A DNA stretch of 64,000 nt from Aegilops tauschii subsp. strangulata (taxonomy: Eukaryota; Streptophyta; Magnoliopsida; Poales; Poaceae), in the NCBI RefSeq assembly GCF_002575655.3, contig NC_053039.3, forward strand, positions 45,509,290 through 45,573,289, in the 5' to 3' direction. A program made the position numbers and the translations under genes. Shown one piece after another: positions 10,578 through 23,472 of the stretch (position 1 is its first letter; every line of letters starts with the position of its first letter). The notes below the pieces were generated by a model, which was given only the letters and a program-made list of their open reading frames with translations, had not been told where the DNA came from and searched no databases.

Positions 10578-12138
10578 ACTCCCCCAAGCTTAGACCTCGC
10601 TTGTCCTCAAGCGGAAGCCGATAACAATAAAGATGTCCACATGTTTAGAGGTAGAGGTGTCGATAAAATAAAATACGCACATGAGGGCATCATGATTATT
10701 CTCATAACAGCAACACATATGAATATTGTCATTTGATTTCTTATGCTCAAGTAATAATCTATTCACAACGCAAAGTATGAATCAGAAACTTTATTGAGAA
10801 CTAACAAACTATAATCTCAGTCATTGAAGCAATTGCAATTTATCATAACATCAGAAAGAGTCTATGTCAGAGCTTTCTAGCAAGTCCACATAATCAACTA
10901 TCATTTAGTCTTTCATAATTGCTAACACTCACGCAATACTTGTGGTTACGGAGTTTTAACCAGACACAGAGAAAGATAGGGGCTTATAGTTTCGCCTCCC
11001 AACCTTTTACCTCAACGGTAATGTCAACAATAATAACTCATGCTACCCTACATCCAATTAGGTATATATATCAGGATCTTTCCAACATCCTGTGCTTGCC
11101 AAAGGATAAAATATAAAAAGGAAAGGTGAAGATCACCATGACTCTTGCATAAGGTAGAAGATAATAATAAGAGATAGGCCCTTCGCAGAGGGAAGCACAG
11201 GTTGCCATGCACTTTCAGGGTTGGATGCACAAAATCTTAATGCGAAAGAACGTCACTTTATATTGCCACTAGTGATATGAACCTTTATTATGCAGTCCGT
11301 CGCTTTTATTTCTTCCACATCACAAGATCGTATAAAGCTTATTTCCTCCACACCAATCAATCATACATATTTAGAGAGCAATTTTTATTGCTTGCACTGA
11401 TGACAACTTACTTGAAGGATCTTACTCAATCCATAGGTAGATATGGTGGACTCTCATGGCAAAACTGGTTTAATTGTTTTTGCAAGCACAAGTAGTATCT
11501 CTACTTGGTGCAAAGAATTTGACCAGCATGAGGGGGAAAGGCAAGATCAACATGTTGGATGGTCCATGACAATATACTTTATCTCAGATATAAGAAAACA
11601 TAACCCATTACGTTGTCTTCCTTGTTCAACATCAACTCTTTAGCATGTCATATTTTAATGAGTGCTCCCAATCATAAAAGATGTCCAAGATAGTATATTT
11701 ATATGTGAAACCTCTCTTTCTTTATTGCTTCCTATTAATTGCAGCGATGACCAAAGCTATGTTTGCCAACTCCCAACAATTTTTAATCATCATACTCTTT
11801 CTATGTGAAGTCATTACTCTCCATAAGATCAATATGATCTCTTTATTCTTTTTAATCCTTTTCCCTTTTCTTTTATTCACTCAAGATAATGGCAAAATAA
11901 TCAAGCCCTTGACTCAACACTAATCTTTATTATATAACTCACGGACTCGATTACATAGAGAGATCATAAAGCAAAACTCAAAACTAGATCATACCAAAAC
12001 CTTATTCTACTAGATCAAGATACTACTAAAAGGATCGAACTAAGAAAAATGGTAAACATAGGAGTGTGTTGGTGATACGATACCGGGGCATCACCCCAAG
12101 CTTGGCAGTTGCCAAGGGGAGTGCCCATACCTATGTGA
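10578..12138 (-). other. Gypsy A non-coding region before the 3' LTR, with polypurine tract
   Basis: The polypurine tract (minus strand AGCTTGGGGGAGT) abuts the LTR at 10578-10590. The rest is AT-rich, non-coding, and closely matches 23473-25016 in copy B. Long untranslated 3' regions are usual for Athila-lineage elements. Confidence 0.75.
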
Positions 12139-12561
12139 TCATGTCTCCTTCTTCAGCAAAGAAGATGGTGGTGATGGTTTAGTCGATGGCGTAGGCTTCT
12201 TCCTTAATTTGCGCTTGAGGACAGAATTTTGATCCCTCAAGTCATCAATCTCCGGATCCAGGCTTAATATCTTTTTGCATAGTTCCTGCTTGTTTTCCTG
12301 CAAGAGACGAAAAGGGATAAACTCGATCTTAAGTTTCTTTGCTCTATCAGGGAGTCTTGACTTTTTGAACTCCACATGCATGTCCCCAGGTTGAGGTAAT
12401 GGGACTTCATCTTCATCTGAGCTCGTCTCCTCCTTTCTCTTGGGTTCATAGTCCTCTTCTTCTTCTGTAGTCCAACCACAATGCTCCACATCTCCATAGA
12501 CCTTAGGATTTGCAAGGTAATCAGCCACATAACTTTCTCCTTCCGAATCCTGGGAAGACAT
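12139..12561 (-). CDS. Gypsy A 3' accessory ORF (unknown, coiled-coil)
   Basis: 140 residues, uninterrupted. It opens MSSQDSEGESYVADYLANPK, has an acidic middle (TTEEEEDYEPKRKEE), then a region with helix character (PEIDDLRDQNSVLKRKLRKK), and a basic Ser/Pro tail ending SSLLKKET. It lies downstream of integrase, where Athila relatives sometimes hold an env-like ORF, but no signal peptide or membrane segment is present. The related copy B has a different N-terminal body in the same place and a similar tail. Function unknown. Confidence 0.6.
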   Translation of the reverse strand: MSSQDSEGESYVADYLANPKVYGDVEHCGWTTEEEEDYEPKRKEETSSDEDEVPLPQPGDMHVEFKKSRLPDRAKKLKIEFIPFRLLQENKQELCKKILSLDPEIDDLRDQNSVLKRKLRKKPTPSTKPSPPSSLLKKET

Positions 12562-12867
12562 GTTGCTCTAATCTGCAGCAGGACAGCTCGAAATGAAAAC
12601 AGAGGATAATTGTGTGATACAGGAGTCAAAACCTTCGAGAGATTATATAATGAATTTTTACTGACCAAAATACGTATCGTGCAAGAAAACGGAGTCCAGA
12701 GAGCACACGAGGGGCCCACGAGGTAGGGGGCGCGCCCTCCACCCTCGTGGAGCCCTCGTGTCCTACCCGGGCTGCTTCTTATTTTTCTATTTTTCTAAAT
12801 ATTCCAAAACAGAGAAATATTGCCTTTAGAACTGTTTTGGAGTCGGTTTACTTACCGTACCACATAC

Positions 12868-15550
12868 CTATTCCTTTTCGGAGTCTGGAACGTTCTGGAA
12901 AGTGTCTCTTATGTATTCCTCCGGTGTTACGGTTTCAATAACATTAGTTTCAACATTTATAGGATTACCTGAGATATAATGTTTGATTCTTTGACCGTTC
13001 AACACCTTCGGATTTGTGCCTTCGAAGTTGTTGATTTTTATGGCACCGGAACGATAGACCTCCTCGATAACGTAAGGGCCTTCCCATTTAGAGAGAAGTT
13101 TTCCTGCAAAAAATCTTAAACGAGTGTTTTATAGCAATACATAATCACCTACATTAAACTCACGCTTTTGTATTCTTTTGTCATGCCATCTTTTAATTTT
13201 TTCTTTAAACAACTTGGCATTTTCATAAGCTTGGGTTCTCCATTCATCAAGTGAGCTAATATCAAATAACCTCTTCTCACCGGCAAGTTTGAAATCATAA
13301 TTGAGCTCTTTAATAGCCCAATATGCCTTATGTTCTAGTTCGAGAGATAAATGACATGCTTTTCCATAAACCATTTTATACGGAGACATACCCATAGGAT
13401 TTTTATATGAAGTTCTATAGGCCCATAATGCATCATCAAGTTTCTTGGACCAATTCTTTCTAGATCTATTAACAGTCTTTTGCAAAATTAATTTGAGTTC
13501 TCTATTACTCAATTCCACATGACCACTAGACTGCGGGTGATAGGGAGATGCAATTCTATGATTAACATCATATTTAGCAAGCATTTTAAGGAAAGCACCA
13601 TGAATAAAATGTGAACCACCATTAGTCATTAAATATCTAGGGACTCCAAACCTCGGAAAAATAACTTCCTTAAGCATCTTAATAGAGGTGTTATGATCAG
13701 CACTACTAGTTGGAATAGCTTCTACCCACTTAGTAACGTAATCAACAGCAACTAAAATATGTGTGTATCCATTAGAGGCAGGAAAAGGTCCCATATAATC
13801 AAAGCCCCAAACATCAAATGGTTCAATAACAAGTGAATAATTCATAGGCATTTCTTGACGTCTACTAATGTTACCAATTCTTTGACATTCATCACAAGAT
13901 AAGACAAACTTACGGGCATCCTTGAAGAGAGTAGGTCAATAAAAACCGGATTGCAATACCTTATGTGCAGTTCTATCTCCAGCGTGGTGTCCTCCATAAG
14001 CTTCGGAGTGACACTTGCGTAGGATCTGTTCCTGTTCATGCTCAGGTACACAACGTCTAATAACACCATCTACTCCTTTATAAAGATGTGGGTCATCCCA
14101 AAAGTAATGTCTCAAATCATAGAAAAAAATTTCTTTTGCTGGTATGTGAAACTAGGTGGTATAAATTTAGCAACAATATAACTAGCATAATCAGCATACC
14201 ATGGAGCAGTACGAGACGTATTTATGACATTTAATTGTTCATCCGGAAAGCTATTATCAATAGGTAGTGGGTCATCAAGAACATTTTCTAACCTAGACAA
14301 GTTGTCTGCAACGGGGTTCTCAGCTCCTTTTCTATCAACAATATGGAAATCAAATTCTTGTAGCAGGAGAACCCATCTAATAAGTCTAGGTTTAGCATCT
14401 TTCTTTTCCATAAGATATTTAATAGCTGCATGATCCATGTGAATAGTTACTTTAGAATCAACAATATAAGGTCTGAACTTATCACAGGCAAATACAACTG
14501 CTAAGAATTCTTTTTCAGTAGTAGCATAATTTCTCTGAGCATTGTCTAGAGTTTTACTAGCATATTGAATAACATTTAATTTCTTATCAACTCTTTGCCC
14601 TAGAACAGCACCTACAGCATAATCACTAGCATCACACATAATTTCACAGGGTAAATTCCAATCAGGTGGCTGAACAATAGGTGCAGAGATCAATGCTTTC
14701 TTAAGTATTTCAAATGCTTCTACGCAATCATCATCAAAGACAAATGGTATATCTTTTTGTAATAAATTAGTCAGAGGCCGAGAAATTTTTGAGAAGTCCT
14801 TAATGAATCTCCTATAAAATCCGGCATGACCGAGGAAACTTCTTATACCTTTGATGTCCTTGGGACATGGCATCTTTTCAATAGCATCAACCTTGGCTTT
14901 ATCAACCTCAATACCTCTTTCAGAAACTTTATGCCGCAAGACTATACCTTCATTAACCATAAAGTGGCACTTTTCCCAATTCAAGACAAGGTTAGTTTCT
15001 TCACATCTCTGCAAAACTCGATCAAGGTTGCTTAAGCAATCATCAAAAGAGGGTCCATAAACGGAGAAATCGTCCATGAAAACCTCACAAATCTTTTCAC
15101 AAAAGTCAGAGAATATAGCCATCATGCATCTTTGAAAGGTAGCAGGTGCATTAATAAACTAAAAGGCATACGTCTATAAGCAAAAGTACCAAAAGGGCAA
15201 GTAAAAGTAGTCTTTGATTGATCATTGGCTGACACAGGTATTTGAGAGAAACTAGAATAACCATCTAGAAAGCAAAAATGTGTATGTTTGGATAATCTTT
15301 CTAGCATTTGATCGATAAAAGGCAAGGGGTAATGATCCTTTTTAGTAGCCTTATTTAATTTGCGGAAATCAATTACCATCATATAACCTGTAATAATTCT
15401 TTGCGGGATCAATTCATCTTTAACAATAGCAATATTAGGTTCAACTTTAACTTGCTCAGGAGGTGTATAAGTTCTAATATTGCTTTTACGAACCACAGTT
15501 GAAGCTTTAGCATGATCCTTTATCCTAACAGGGAAAGGTGGTTTCTCAAC
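12868..15550 (-). pseudogene. Gypsy A pol: RT, RNase H, integrase (degenerate)
   Basis: Minus-strand pieces in order are: an RT start ([20 protein letters not shown]), a catalytic box FMDDFSVYG, RNase H ([20 protein letters not shown]), an HHCC zinc region in a shifted frame, and the integrase core ([20 protein letters not shown]). The protease and the N-terminal RT part are missing because of an in-frame 1128-bp deletion relative to copy B, with the junction near 15419. The second integrase aspartate is changed (TNGGSHF where copy B has TDGGSHF). In-frame stops occur, for example TGG to TGA in the zinc region near 13936 and TAC to TAA near 13128. A frameshift lies near 14112-14135. The original stop would be at 12868. 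Confidence 0.88.
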
Positions 15551-15621
15551 ATAAGAAGTAGGAACGATAGGATCATTATAAGAGATAGTCTTTTCTTCAA
15601 CTTTAATAGGTGCAGCTACTT

Positions 15622-16473
15622 TTACTTATATGGGAGGATGATATTTAAACCACTTCTCCTTAGGGAGATCAACATGAGTAGAAAAGATTCACAGAAAGAA
15701 GCTACTATCTCAGAGTCAAGTCCATATTTAGTGCTAAATTTACGGAAAACATCGGTATCCATAAAAGATTTAACACAATCAAACTTAGGTGTCATACCTG
15801 ACTCCTTACCTTCGTCGAGATCCCAATCTTCAGAGTTGCATTTAATTCTTTCGAATAAATCCCATTTGAATTCAATAGTCTTCATCATAAAAGAGCCAGC
15901 ACAAGAAGTATCGAGCATGGTGCGATTGTTATCAGAAAGCCGAGCATAAAAACTTTGAATAATTATTTCTCTTGGGAACTCATGATTGGGGCATGAATAT
16001 AACATTGATTTAAGCCTCCCCCAAGCTTGAGCGATGCTTTCTCCTTCGCGAGGCCAAAAATTATATATATAATTGCGATCACGATGAACAAGATGCATAG
16101 GATAAAACTTCTGATGAGATTCCAATTTCAATCGTTTGTAGTTCCATGACCCCGTATCATCACATAGCCTATACCATGTCAATGCATCTCCCTTCAAAGA
16201 TAAAGGGAAGACCTTCTTCTTAATAACATCACCGGGCACAACTGCAAGCTTAAATAATCCACAAACTTCATCCACATATATTAGGTGCTCATCAGGATGC
16301 TTTGTTCCATCTCCTGCAAAAGCATTAGCTAGCAGTTTTTCTAACATACCCGAAGGAATTTGAAAATAAACATTTTCATCTTCAGTAGGTTCAGTAGGTT
16401 GAGGAGCAACGCTTTGCTCTACTGGTCGGGGTGAAGATACCCCGAACAAGCCCCTCAGAGGATTACTTTCCAT
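15622..16473 (-). pseudogene. Gypsy A gag
   Basis: 284 codons from MESNPLRGLFGVSSPRPVEQ. It contains the Athila-type gag core (LSLKGDALTWYRLCDDTGSW, then YNFWPREGESIAQAWGRLKS). Near 15680 the frame slips: the true continuation, read one base off, is THVDLPKEKWFKYHPPI. A TAA then follows PPI. Both lesions are also present in copy B. No zinc knuckle is seen. Confidence 0.8.
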
Positions 16474-16552
16474 AGTAACAAGTGACAGTAAATTTCAGCA
16501 CACTATATAAATTTTTTCCTTACCAAATTCCACCTACCAAAGGCGCTTCACT

Positions 16553-16569
16553 CCCCGGCAACGGCGCCA
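16553..16569 (-). other. Gypsy A primer-binding site (tRNA-Asp)
   Basis: Minus strand TGGCGCCGTTGCCGGGG, complementary to the 3' end of plant tRNA-Asp, 11 bases inside the 5' LTR. Confidence 0.8.
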
Positions 16570-16580
16570 GAAAAGAGTCT

Positions 16581-18073
16581 TGATGAGCCACAAGTATAGG
16601 GGATCTATCATAGTCCTTTCGATAAGTAAGAGTGTCGAATCCAACAAGGAGCAGAAGGAAATGATAAGCGGTTTTCAGCAAGGTATTCTCTGCAAGCACT
16701 GAAATAATAGGTAACAGATAGTTTTGTGATAGGATAATTTGTAACGAGCAACAAGTAATAAAAGTAAATAAACTGCAGCAAGGTGGCCCAATCCTTTTTG
16801 TAGCAAAGGACAAGCCTGGACAAACTCTTATATAGAGAAAAGCGCTCCCGAGGACACATGGGAATTATCGTCAAGCTAGTTTTCATCACGTTCATATGAT
16901 TCGCGTTCAGTACTTTGATAATTTGATATGTGGGTGGACCGGTGCTTGGGTGCTGCCCTTACTTGGACAAGCATCCCACTTATGATTAACCTCTATTGCA
17001 AGCGTCTGCAACTACAACAAAAGTATTAAGGTAAACCTAACCATAGCATGAAACATTTGGATCCAAATCAGCCCCTTACGAAGCAACGGATAAACTAGGG
17101 TTTAAGCTTCTGTCACTCTAGCAACCCATCATCTACTTATTACTTCCCAATGCCTTCCTCTAGGCCCAAATAATGGTGAAGTGTCATGTAGTCGACGTTC
17201 ACATAACACCACTAGAGGATAGACAACATACATCTCATCAAAATATCAAACGAATACCAAATTCACATGACTACTAATAGCAAGACTTCTCCCATGTCCT
17301 CAGGAACTACTCACAAAGCATATTCATGTTCATAATCAGAGGAGTATTAATATGCATATAGGATCTGAACATATGATCTTCCACCAAATAAACCAACTAG
17401 CATCAACTACAAGGAGTAATCAATACTACTAGCAACCTACAGGTACCAATCCCAGACTATGAGACAAGAATTGGATACAAGAGATGAACTAGGGTTTGAG
17501 AGGAGATTGTGCTGATGAAGATGTTGATGGAGATTGCCCTCTCCCGATGAGAGGAGCGTTGGTGATGACGATGGCGATGATTTCCCCCTCCCGGAGGGAA
17601 GTGTCCCCGGCAGAACAGCTCTGCCGGAGCCCTAGATTGGTTCCGCCAAGGTTCCGCCTCGTGGCGGCGGAGTCTCGTCCCGAAATCTTGCTTATGATTT
17701 TTCTTCGGACATAAAACTTCATATAGCAGAAGATGGGCACCGGAGGGCCAACAGGGGGCCCACGAGGCAGGGGGGCGCCCCCCACCCTCGTGGACAGGTG
17801 GAGGCCCCCCTGACGTGGATTCTTCTTCATGTATTTTTTATTATTTCCAAAAATAACTTTCGTGGAGTTTCAGGACTTTTGGAGTTGTGCAGAATAGGTC
17901 TCTGATATTTGCTCCTTTTCCAACCCAGAATTCCAGCTGCCGGCATTCTCCCTCATTATGTGAACCTTGTGAAATAAGAGAGAATAGGCATAAGTATTGT
18001 GATATAATGTGTAATAACAGCCCATAATGCAATAAATATCGATATAAAAGCATGATGCAAAATGGACGTATCA
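16581..18073 (-). repeat. Gypsy A 5' LTR
   Basis: 1493 bp, ends TG...CA (its inner end reads TGATGAGCC, one change from TGATGACCC). Bordered by the ATGAA duplication at 18074-18078. Confidence 0.9.
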
Positions 18074-18078
18074 ATGAA

Positions 18079-20309
18079 CTACTTTCCAATAAGGGAGTAG
18101 GTACAGTTACCTCATCTAGTTCTACTTTCCTCCACTCACTTCTTTCGAGAGAAACTACTTCTCTAGAAAGGATCCATTCTTGGCAACAAATGTTTTGCCT
18201 TTGGATCTGTGATAGAAGGTGTACCCAACAGTTTCCTTTGGGTATCCTATGAAGACACATTTCTCTGATTTGGGTTCGAGCTTATCAGGTTGAAGCTTTT
18301 TCACATAAGCATCGCAGCCCCAAACTTTTAGAAACGACAACTTTGGTTTCTTGCCAAACCACAGTTCATAAGGCGTCGTCTCAACGGATTTCGATGGTTT
18401 CCTATTTAACAGAATGCAACCGTCTCTAAAGCATAACCCCAAAACGATAGCGGTAAATCAGTAAGAGACATCATAGATCGCACCATATCTAGTAAAGTAC
18501 GATTACGACGTTCGGATACACCATTACGCTGTGGTGTTCCGGGTGGAGTGAGTTGCGAAACTATTCTGCATTGTTTCAAATGTAGACCAAACTCGTAACT
18601 CAAATATTCTCCTCCACGATCAGATCGTAGAAACTTTATTTTCTTGTTACGATGATTTTCCACTTCACTCTGAAATTCTTTGAACTTTTCAAATGTTTCA
18701 GACTTATGTTTCATTCAGTAGATATACCCATATCTGCTCATATCATCTGTGAAGGTGAGAAAATAACGATACCCGCCACGAGCCTCAACATTCATTGGAC
18801 CACATACATCAATATGTATGATCTCCAACAAATCAGTTGCTCGCTCCATAGTTCCGGAGAACGGCGTTTTAGTCATCTTGCGCATGAGGCATGGTTCACA
18901 AGTACCAAGTGATTCATAATCAAGTGATTCCAAAAGTACATCAGTATGGAGTTTCTTCATGCGCTTTACACCAATATGACCCAAACGGCAGTGCCACAAA
19001 TAAGTTGCACTATCATTATCAACTCTGCATCTTTTGGCTTCAACATTATGAATATGTGTATCACTACTTTCGATATTCAACAAAAATAGACCACTCTTCA
19101 AGGGTGCATGACCATAAAAGATATTACTCATATAAATAGAACAACCATTATTCTCAGATTTAAATGAATAACCGTCTCGCATCAAACAAGATCCAAATAT
19201 AATGTTCATGCTTAACGCTGGCACCAAATAACAATTATTTAGGTCAAACTAATCCCGATGGTAGATGTAGAGGTAGCGTGCCGACGGCGATCACATCGAC
19301 TTTGGAACCATTTCCCACGCGCATCATCACCTCGTCCTTAGCCAGTCTTCGATTAATCCGTAGTCCCTGTTTCGAGTTGCAAATATTAGCAACATAACCA
19401 GTATCAAATACCCAGGTGCTACTGCAAGCTCTAGTAAGGTACACATCAATAACATGTACATCACATATACCTGTGTTCACCTTGCCATCCTTTTTATCCG
19501 CCAAATACTTGGGGCAGTTCCGCTTCCAGTGTCCAGTCTGCTTGCAGTAGAAGCAGTCAGTCTCAGGCTTAGGTCCAGACTTGGGTTTCTTCTCTTGAGC
19601 AGCAACTTGTTTGCTGTTCTTCTTGAAGTTCCCCTTCTTCTTCCCTTTACCCATTTTCTTGAAATAGGTGGTCTTATTGACCATCAATACTCGATGCTCC
19701 TTCTTGATTTCTACCTCCGCAGCTTTTAGCATTGCGAAGAGCTCGGGAATTGTCATATCCATCCCTTGAATATTATAGTTCATCACGAAGCTCTTGTAGC
19801 TTGGTTGCAGTAATTGAATAATTCTGTCAATGACACTATCATCCGGAAGATTAACTCCCAGTTGAATCAAGTGATTGTTATACCCACACATTTTGAGTAT
19901 GTGTTCACTAACATAACTATTCTCCTCCATCTTGCAGCTGTAGAACTTATTGGAGACTTCATATCTCTCAATCCGGGCATTTTCTTGAAATATTAACTTC
20001 AACTCCTGGAACATCTCATATGCTCCATGACGTTCAAAACGTCGTTGAAGTCCCGGTTCTAAGCCGTATAGCATGGCACACTGAACTATTGAGTAGTCAT
20101 CAGCTTTGCTCTGCCAGATTCTTAACGTCGTCAGTTGCATCTGCAGCAGGCCTGGCACCCAGCGGTGCTTCCAGGACGTAATTCTTTTGTGCAACAATGA
20201 GGATAATCCTCAAGTTACGGACCCAGTCTGTGTAATTGCTACCATCATCTTTCAACTTTGCTTTCTCAAGGAACGCATTAAAATTCAACGGAACAACAGC
20301 ACGGGCCAT
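18079..20309 (-). pseudogene. Copia gag, protease and integrase (5' part of polyprotein)
   Basis: The minus-strand ATG at 20309 begins MARAVVPLNFNAFLEKAKLK. Gag follows, with a zinc knuckle CFYCKQTGHWKRNC near 19510-19560, then the protease site (STWVFDTGYVANICN, DTG present). The integrase has its zinc region (LWHCRLGHIGVKRM) and core (DVCGPMNVEARGGYRYFLTF, then RSDRGGEYLSYEFG). Disruptions include a frame change near 20105-20190, a stop near 19244, a stop at 18715 after YGYIY, and a frame change near 18410-18440. The frame leaves at 18079 into the Gypsy A junction and resumes at 9093. Confidence 0.9.
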
Positions 20310-21529
20310 CTATCTACAATCAACATAGACAAGCAAAATACTATCAGGTACTAAGTTCATGATAAATTTAAGTTCAATTAATCATATAACTTAAGAACTC
20401 CCACTTAGATAGACATCCCTCTAATCATCTAAGTGATCACGTGATCCAAATCAACTAAACCATAACCGATCATCACATGAAATGGAGTAGTTTTCAATGG
20501 TGAACATCACTATGTTGATCATATCTACTATATGGTTCACGCTCGACCTTTCGGTCTCAGTGTTCCGAGGCCATATCTGCATATGCTAGGCTCGTCAAGT
20601 TTAACCCGAGTATTCTGCGTGTGCAAAAACTGGCTTGCACCCGTTGTAGATGAACGTAGAGCTTATCACACCTGATCATCACGTGGTGTCTCGGCACGTC
20701 GAACTTTGGCAACGGTGCATACTCAGGGAGAACACTTTTATCTTGAAATTTAGTGAGAGATCATCTTATAATGCTACCGTCAATCAAAGCAAAATAAGAT
20801 GCATAAAGGATAAACATCACATGCAATCAATATAAGTGATATGATATGGCCATCATCATCTTGTGCTTGTGATCTCCATCTCCGAAGCACCATCATGATC
20901 ACCATCGTCACCGGCGCGACACCTTGATCTCCATCGTAGCATCGTTGTCGTCTTGCCAACTATTGCTTCTACGACTATCGCTACCGCATAGTGATAAAGT
21001 AAAGCAGTTACATGGCGATTGCATTGCATACAATAAAGCGACAACCATATGGCTCCTGCTAGTTGCCGATAACTCTGTTACAAAACATGATCATCTCATA
21101 CAATAAAATATAGCATCATGCATTGACCATATCACATCACAACATGCCCTGCAAAAACAAGTTAGACGTCCTCTACTTTGTTGTTGCAAGTTTTACGTGG
21201 CTACTACGGGCTGAGCAAGAACCGTTCTTACCTACGCATCAAAACCACAACGATAGTTCGTCAAGTTAGTGCTGTTTTAACCTTCTCAAGGACAGGGCGT
21301 AGCCACACTTGGTTCAACTAAAGTTGGAGAAACTGACACCCGCCAGCCACCTGTGTGCAAAGCACGTCGGTAGAACCAGTCTCGCGTAAGCGTACGCGTA
21401 ATGTCGGTCCGGGCCGCTTCATCCAACAATACCGCCGAACCAAAGTATGACATGCTGGTAAGCAGTATGACTTGTATCGCCCACAACTCACTTGTGTTAT
21501 ACTCGTGCATATAACATCTACGCATAAAA
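20310..21529 (-). other. Copia 5' untranslated leader
   Basis: About 1.2 kb between PBS and gag ATG with no sustained ORF. A long leader is normal for BARE-type elements, where it holds packaging and dimerisation signals. None can be pinpointed by eye. Confidence 0.65.
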
Positions 21530-21545
21530 CCTGGCTCGGATGCCA
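21530..21545 (-). other. Copia primer-binding site (initiator tRNA-Met, degenerate)
   Basis: Minus strand TGGCATCCGAGCCAGG. The intact form in this family resembles TGGTATCAGAGCC, so two changes have weakened it. Confidence 0.65.
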
Positions 21546-21546
21546 C

Positions 21547-21966
21547 CGTTGGGGAACGTAGTAATTTCAAAATTTTCCTACGCACACACAGGATCATGGT
21601 GATGCATAGCAACGAGAGGGGAGAGTGTGTCCACGTACCCTCGTAGAACGAAAGCAGAAGCGTTAGCACAACGCGGTTGATGTAGTCATACGTCTTCACG
21701 ATCCAACCGATCCGAGTACCGAACGTATGGCACCTCCGAGTTCAGCACACGTTCAGCTCGATTACGTCCCTCGAACTCTGATCCAGCCGAGCTTTGAGGG
21801 AGAGTTCTGTCAGCACGACGGCATGGTGACGGTGATGATGATGCTACCGACGCAGGTCTTCACCTAAGCACCGCTACGATATGATCGAGGTGGAATATGG
21901 TGGAGGGGGGCACCGCACACGGCTAAGAGATCAAGAGATCAATTGTTGTCTCTCCAAGGGGTGCCC
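21547..21966 (-). repeat. Copia 5' LTR, inner fragment
   Basis: Begins CGTTGGGGAACG on the plus strand, where the 3' LTR has TGTTGGGG. It is cut at 21966 by Gypsy B (target duplication TGCCC at 21962-21966 and 32219-32223) and continues at 32224. Confidence 0.9.
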
Positions 21967-23472
21967 TGATGACCCACAAGTGTAGGGGATCTATCGTAGT
22001 CCTTTCGATATAAGTAAGAGTGTCGAACTCAACGAGGAGCAGACGAAAATGATAAGCGGTTTTCAGCAAGGTATTCTCTGCAAGCACTGAAATTATAGGT
22101 AACAGATAGTTTTGTCATAAGATAATTTATAACGAGCAACAAGTAACAAAAGTAAATAAACTGCAGCAAGGTGGCCCAATCCTTTTTGTAGCAACGGACA
22201 AGCCTGGACAAACTCTTATATAGAGAAAAGCGCTCCCGAGGACACATGGGAATTATCGTCAAGCTAGTTTTCATCACGTTCATATGATTCGCGTTCGGTA
22301 CTTTGATAATTTGATATGTGGGTGGACCGGTGCTTGGGTGCTATCCTTACTTGGACAAGCATCCCACTTATGATTAACTCCTATTGCAAGCATCCGCAAC
22401 TATAAAAGAAGTATTAAGGTAAACCTAACCATAGCATGAAACATATGGATCCAAATCAGCCCCTTTAGAAGCAACGCATAAACTAGGGTTTAAGCTTCTT
22501 TAACTCTAGCAACCCATCATCTACTTATTACTTCCCAACACCTTCCTCTAGGCTCAAATAATGGTGAAGTGTCATGTAGTCGACGTTCACATGACACCAC
22601 TAGAGGAGAGACAACATACATCTCATCAAAATATCGAACGAATACCAAATTCACATGACTACTAATAGCAAGACTTCTCCCATGTCCTCAGGAACAAACG
22701 TAACTACTCACAAAGCATATTCATGTTCATAATCAGAGGAGTATTAATATGCATATAGGATCTGAAAATATGATCTTCCACCAAATAAACCAACTAGCAT
22801 CAACTACAAGGAGTAATCAACACTACTAGCAACCTACAAGTACCAATCCCAGACTTAGAGACAAGAATTGAATACAAGAGATGAACTAGGGTTTGAGAGG
22901 AGATGGTGCTGGTGAAGATGTTGATGGAGATTGGCCCCCTCCCGATGAGAGGAGCGTTGGTGATGACGATGGCGATGATTTCCCCCTCCCGGAGGGAAGT
23001 GTCCCCGGTAGAACAGCTCCGCCAGAGCCCTAGATTGGTTCCGTCAAGGTTCCGCCTCGTGGCGGCGGAGTCTCATCCCGAAAGCTTGCTTATGATTTTT
23101 CTTCGGACGAAAGACTTCATATAGCAAAAGATGGGCACCGGAGGGCCAACAAGGGGCCCACGAGGCAGGGGGGCGCGCCCCCCACCCTCGTGGCCAGGGT
23201 GTGGGCCCCTCTGGTATTTCTTCCGCTCAGTATTTTTCATTATTTCCAAAAACAACTTCCGTGGAGTTTCAGGACTTTTGGAGTTGTGCAGAATAGGTCT
23301 CTAATATTTGCTCCTTTTCCAGCCCAGAATTCCAGCTGCCGGCATTCTCCCTCCTTATGTAAACCTTGTAAAATAAGAGAGAATAGGCATAAGTATTGTG
23401 ACATAACGTGTAATAACAGCCCATAATGCAATAGATATCGATATAAACGCATGATGCAAAATGGACGTATCA
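21967..23472 (-). repeat. Gypsy B 3' LTR
   Basis: 1506 bp, ends TG...CA. The polypurine tract GGGGGAGT adjoins at 23473-23480. Confidence 0.9.

Larger units (their letters stand above)
9094..18073 (-). mobile_element. Gypsy (Athila-lineage) element, copy A
   Basis: 8980 bp with LTRs at 9094-10577 and 16581-18073, starting TGATACGTCCATTTTGC on the minus strand, and a perfect 5-bp duplication ATGAA (9089-9093, 18074-18078). The PBS matches the 3' end of tRNA-Asp. It holds gag and pol with many lesions, plus an extra ORF near the 3' end. The sequence resembles the abundant Fatima/Sabrina/WHAM group of wheat; I do not fix the family name. It sits inside the Copia pol gene. Confidence 0.92.

Noticed and set aside
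13842..14069. 75-residue ORF (MVLLDVVYLSMN...) repeated in both Gypsy copies as a separate gene
   Set aside because: It is an off-frame reading of the integrase HHCC region; the real frame (HSEAYGGHHAGDRTAHKV..., CDECQRIGN) lies one base away.
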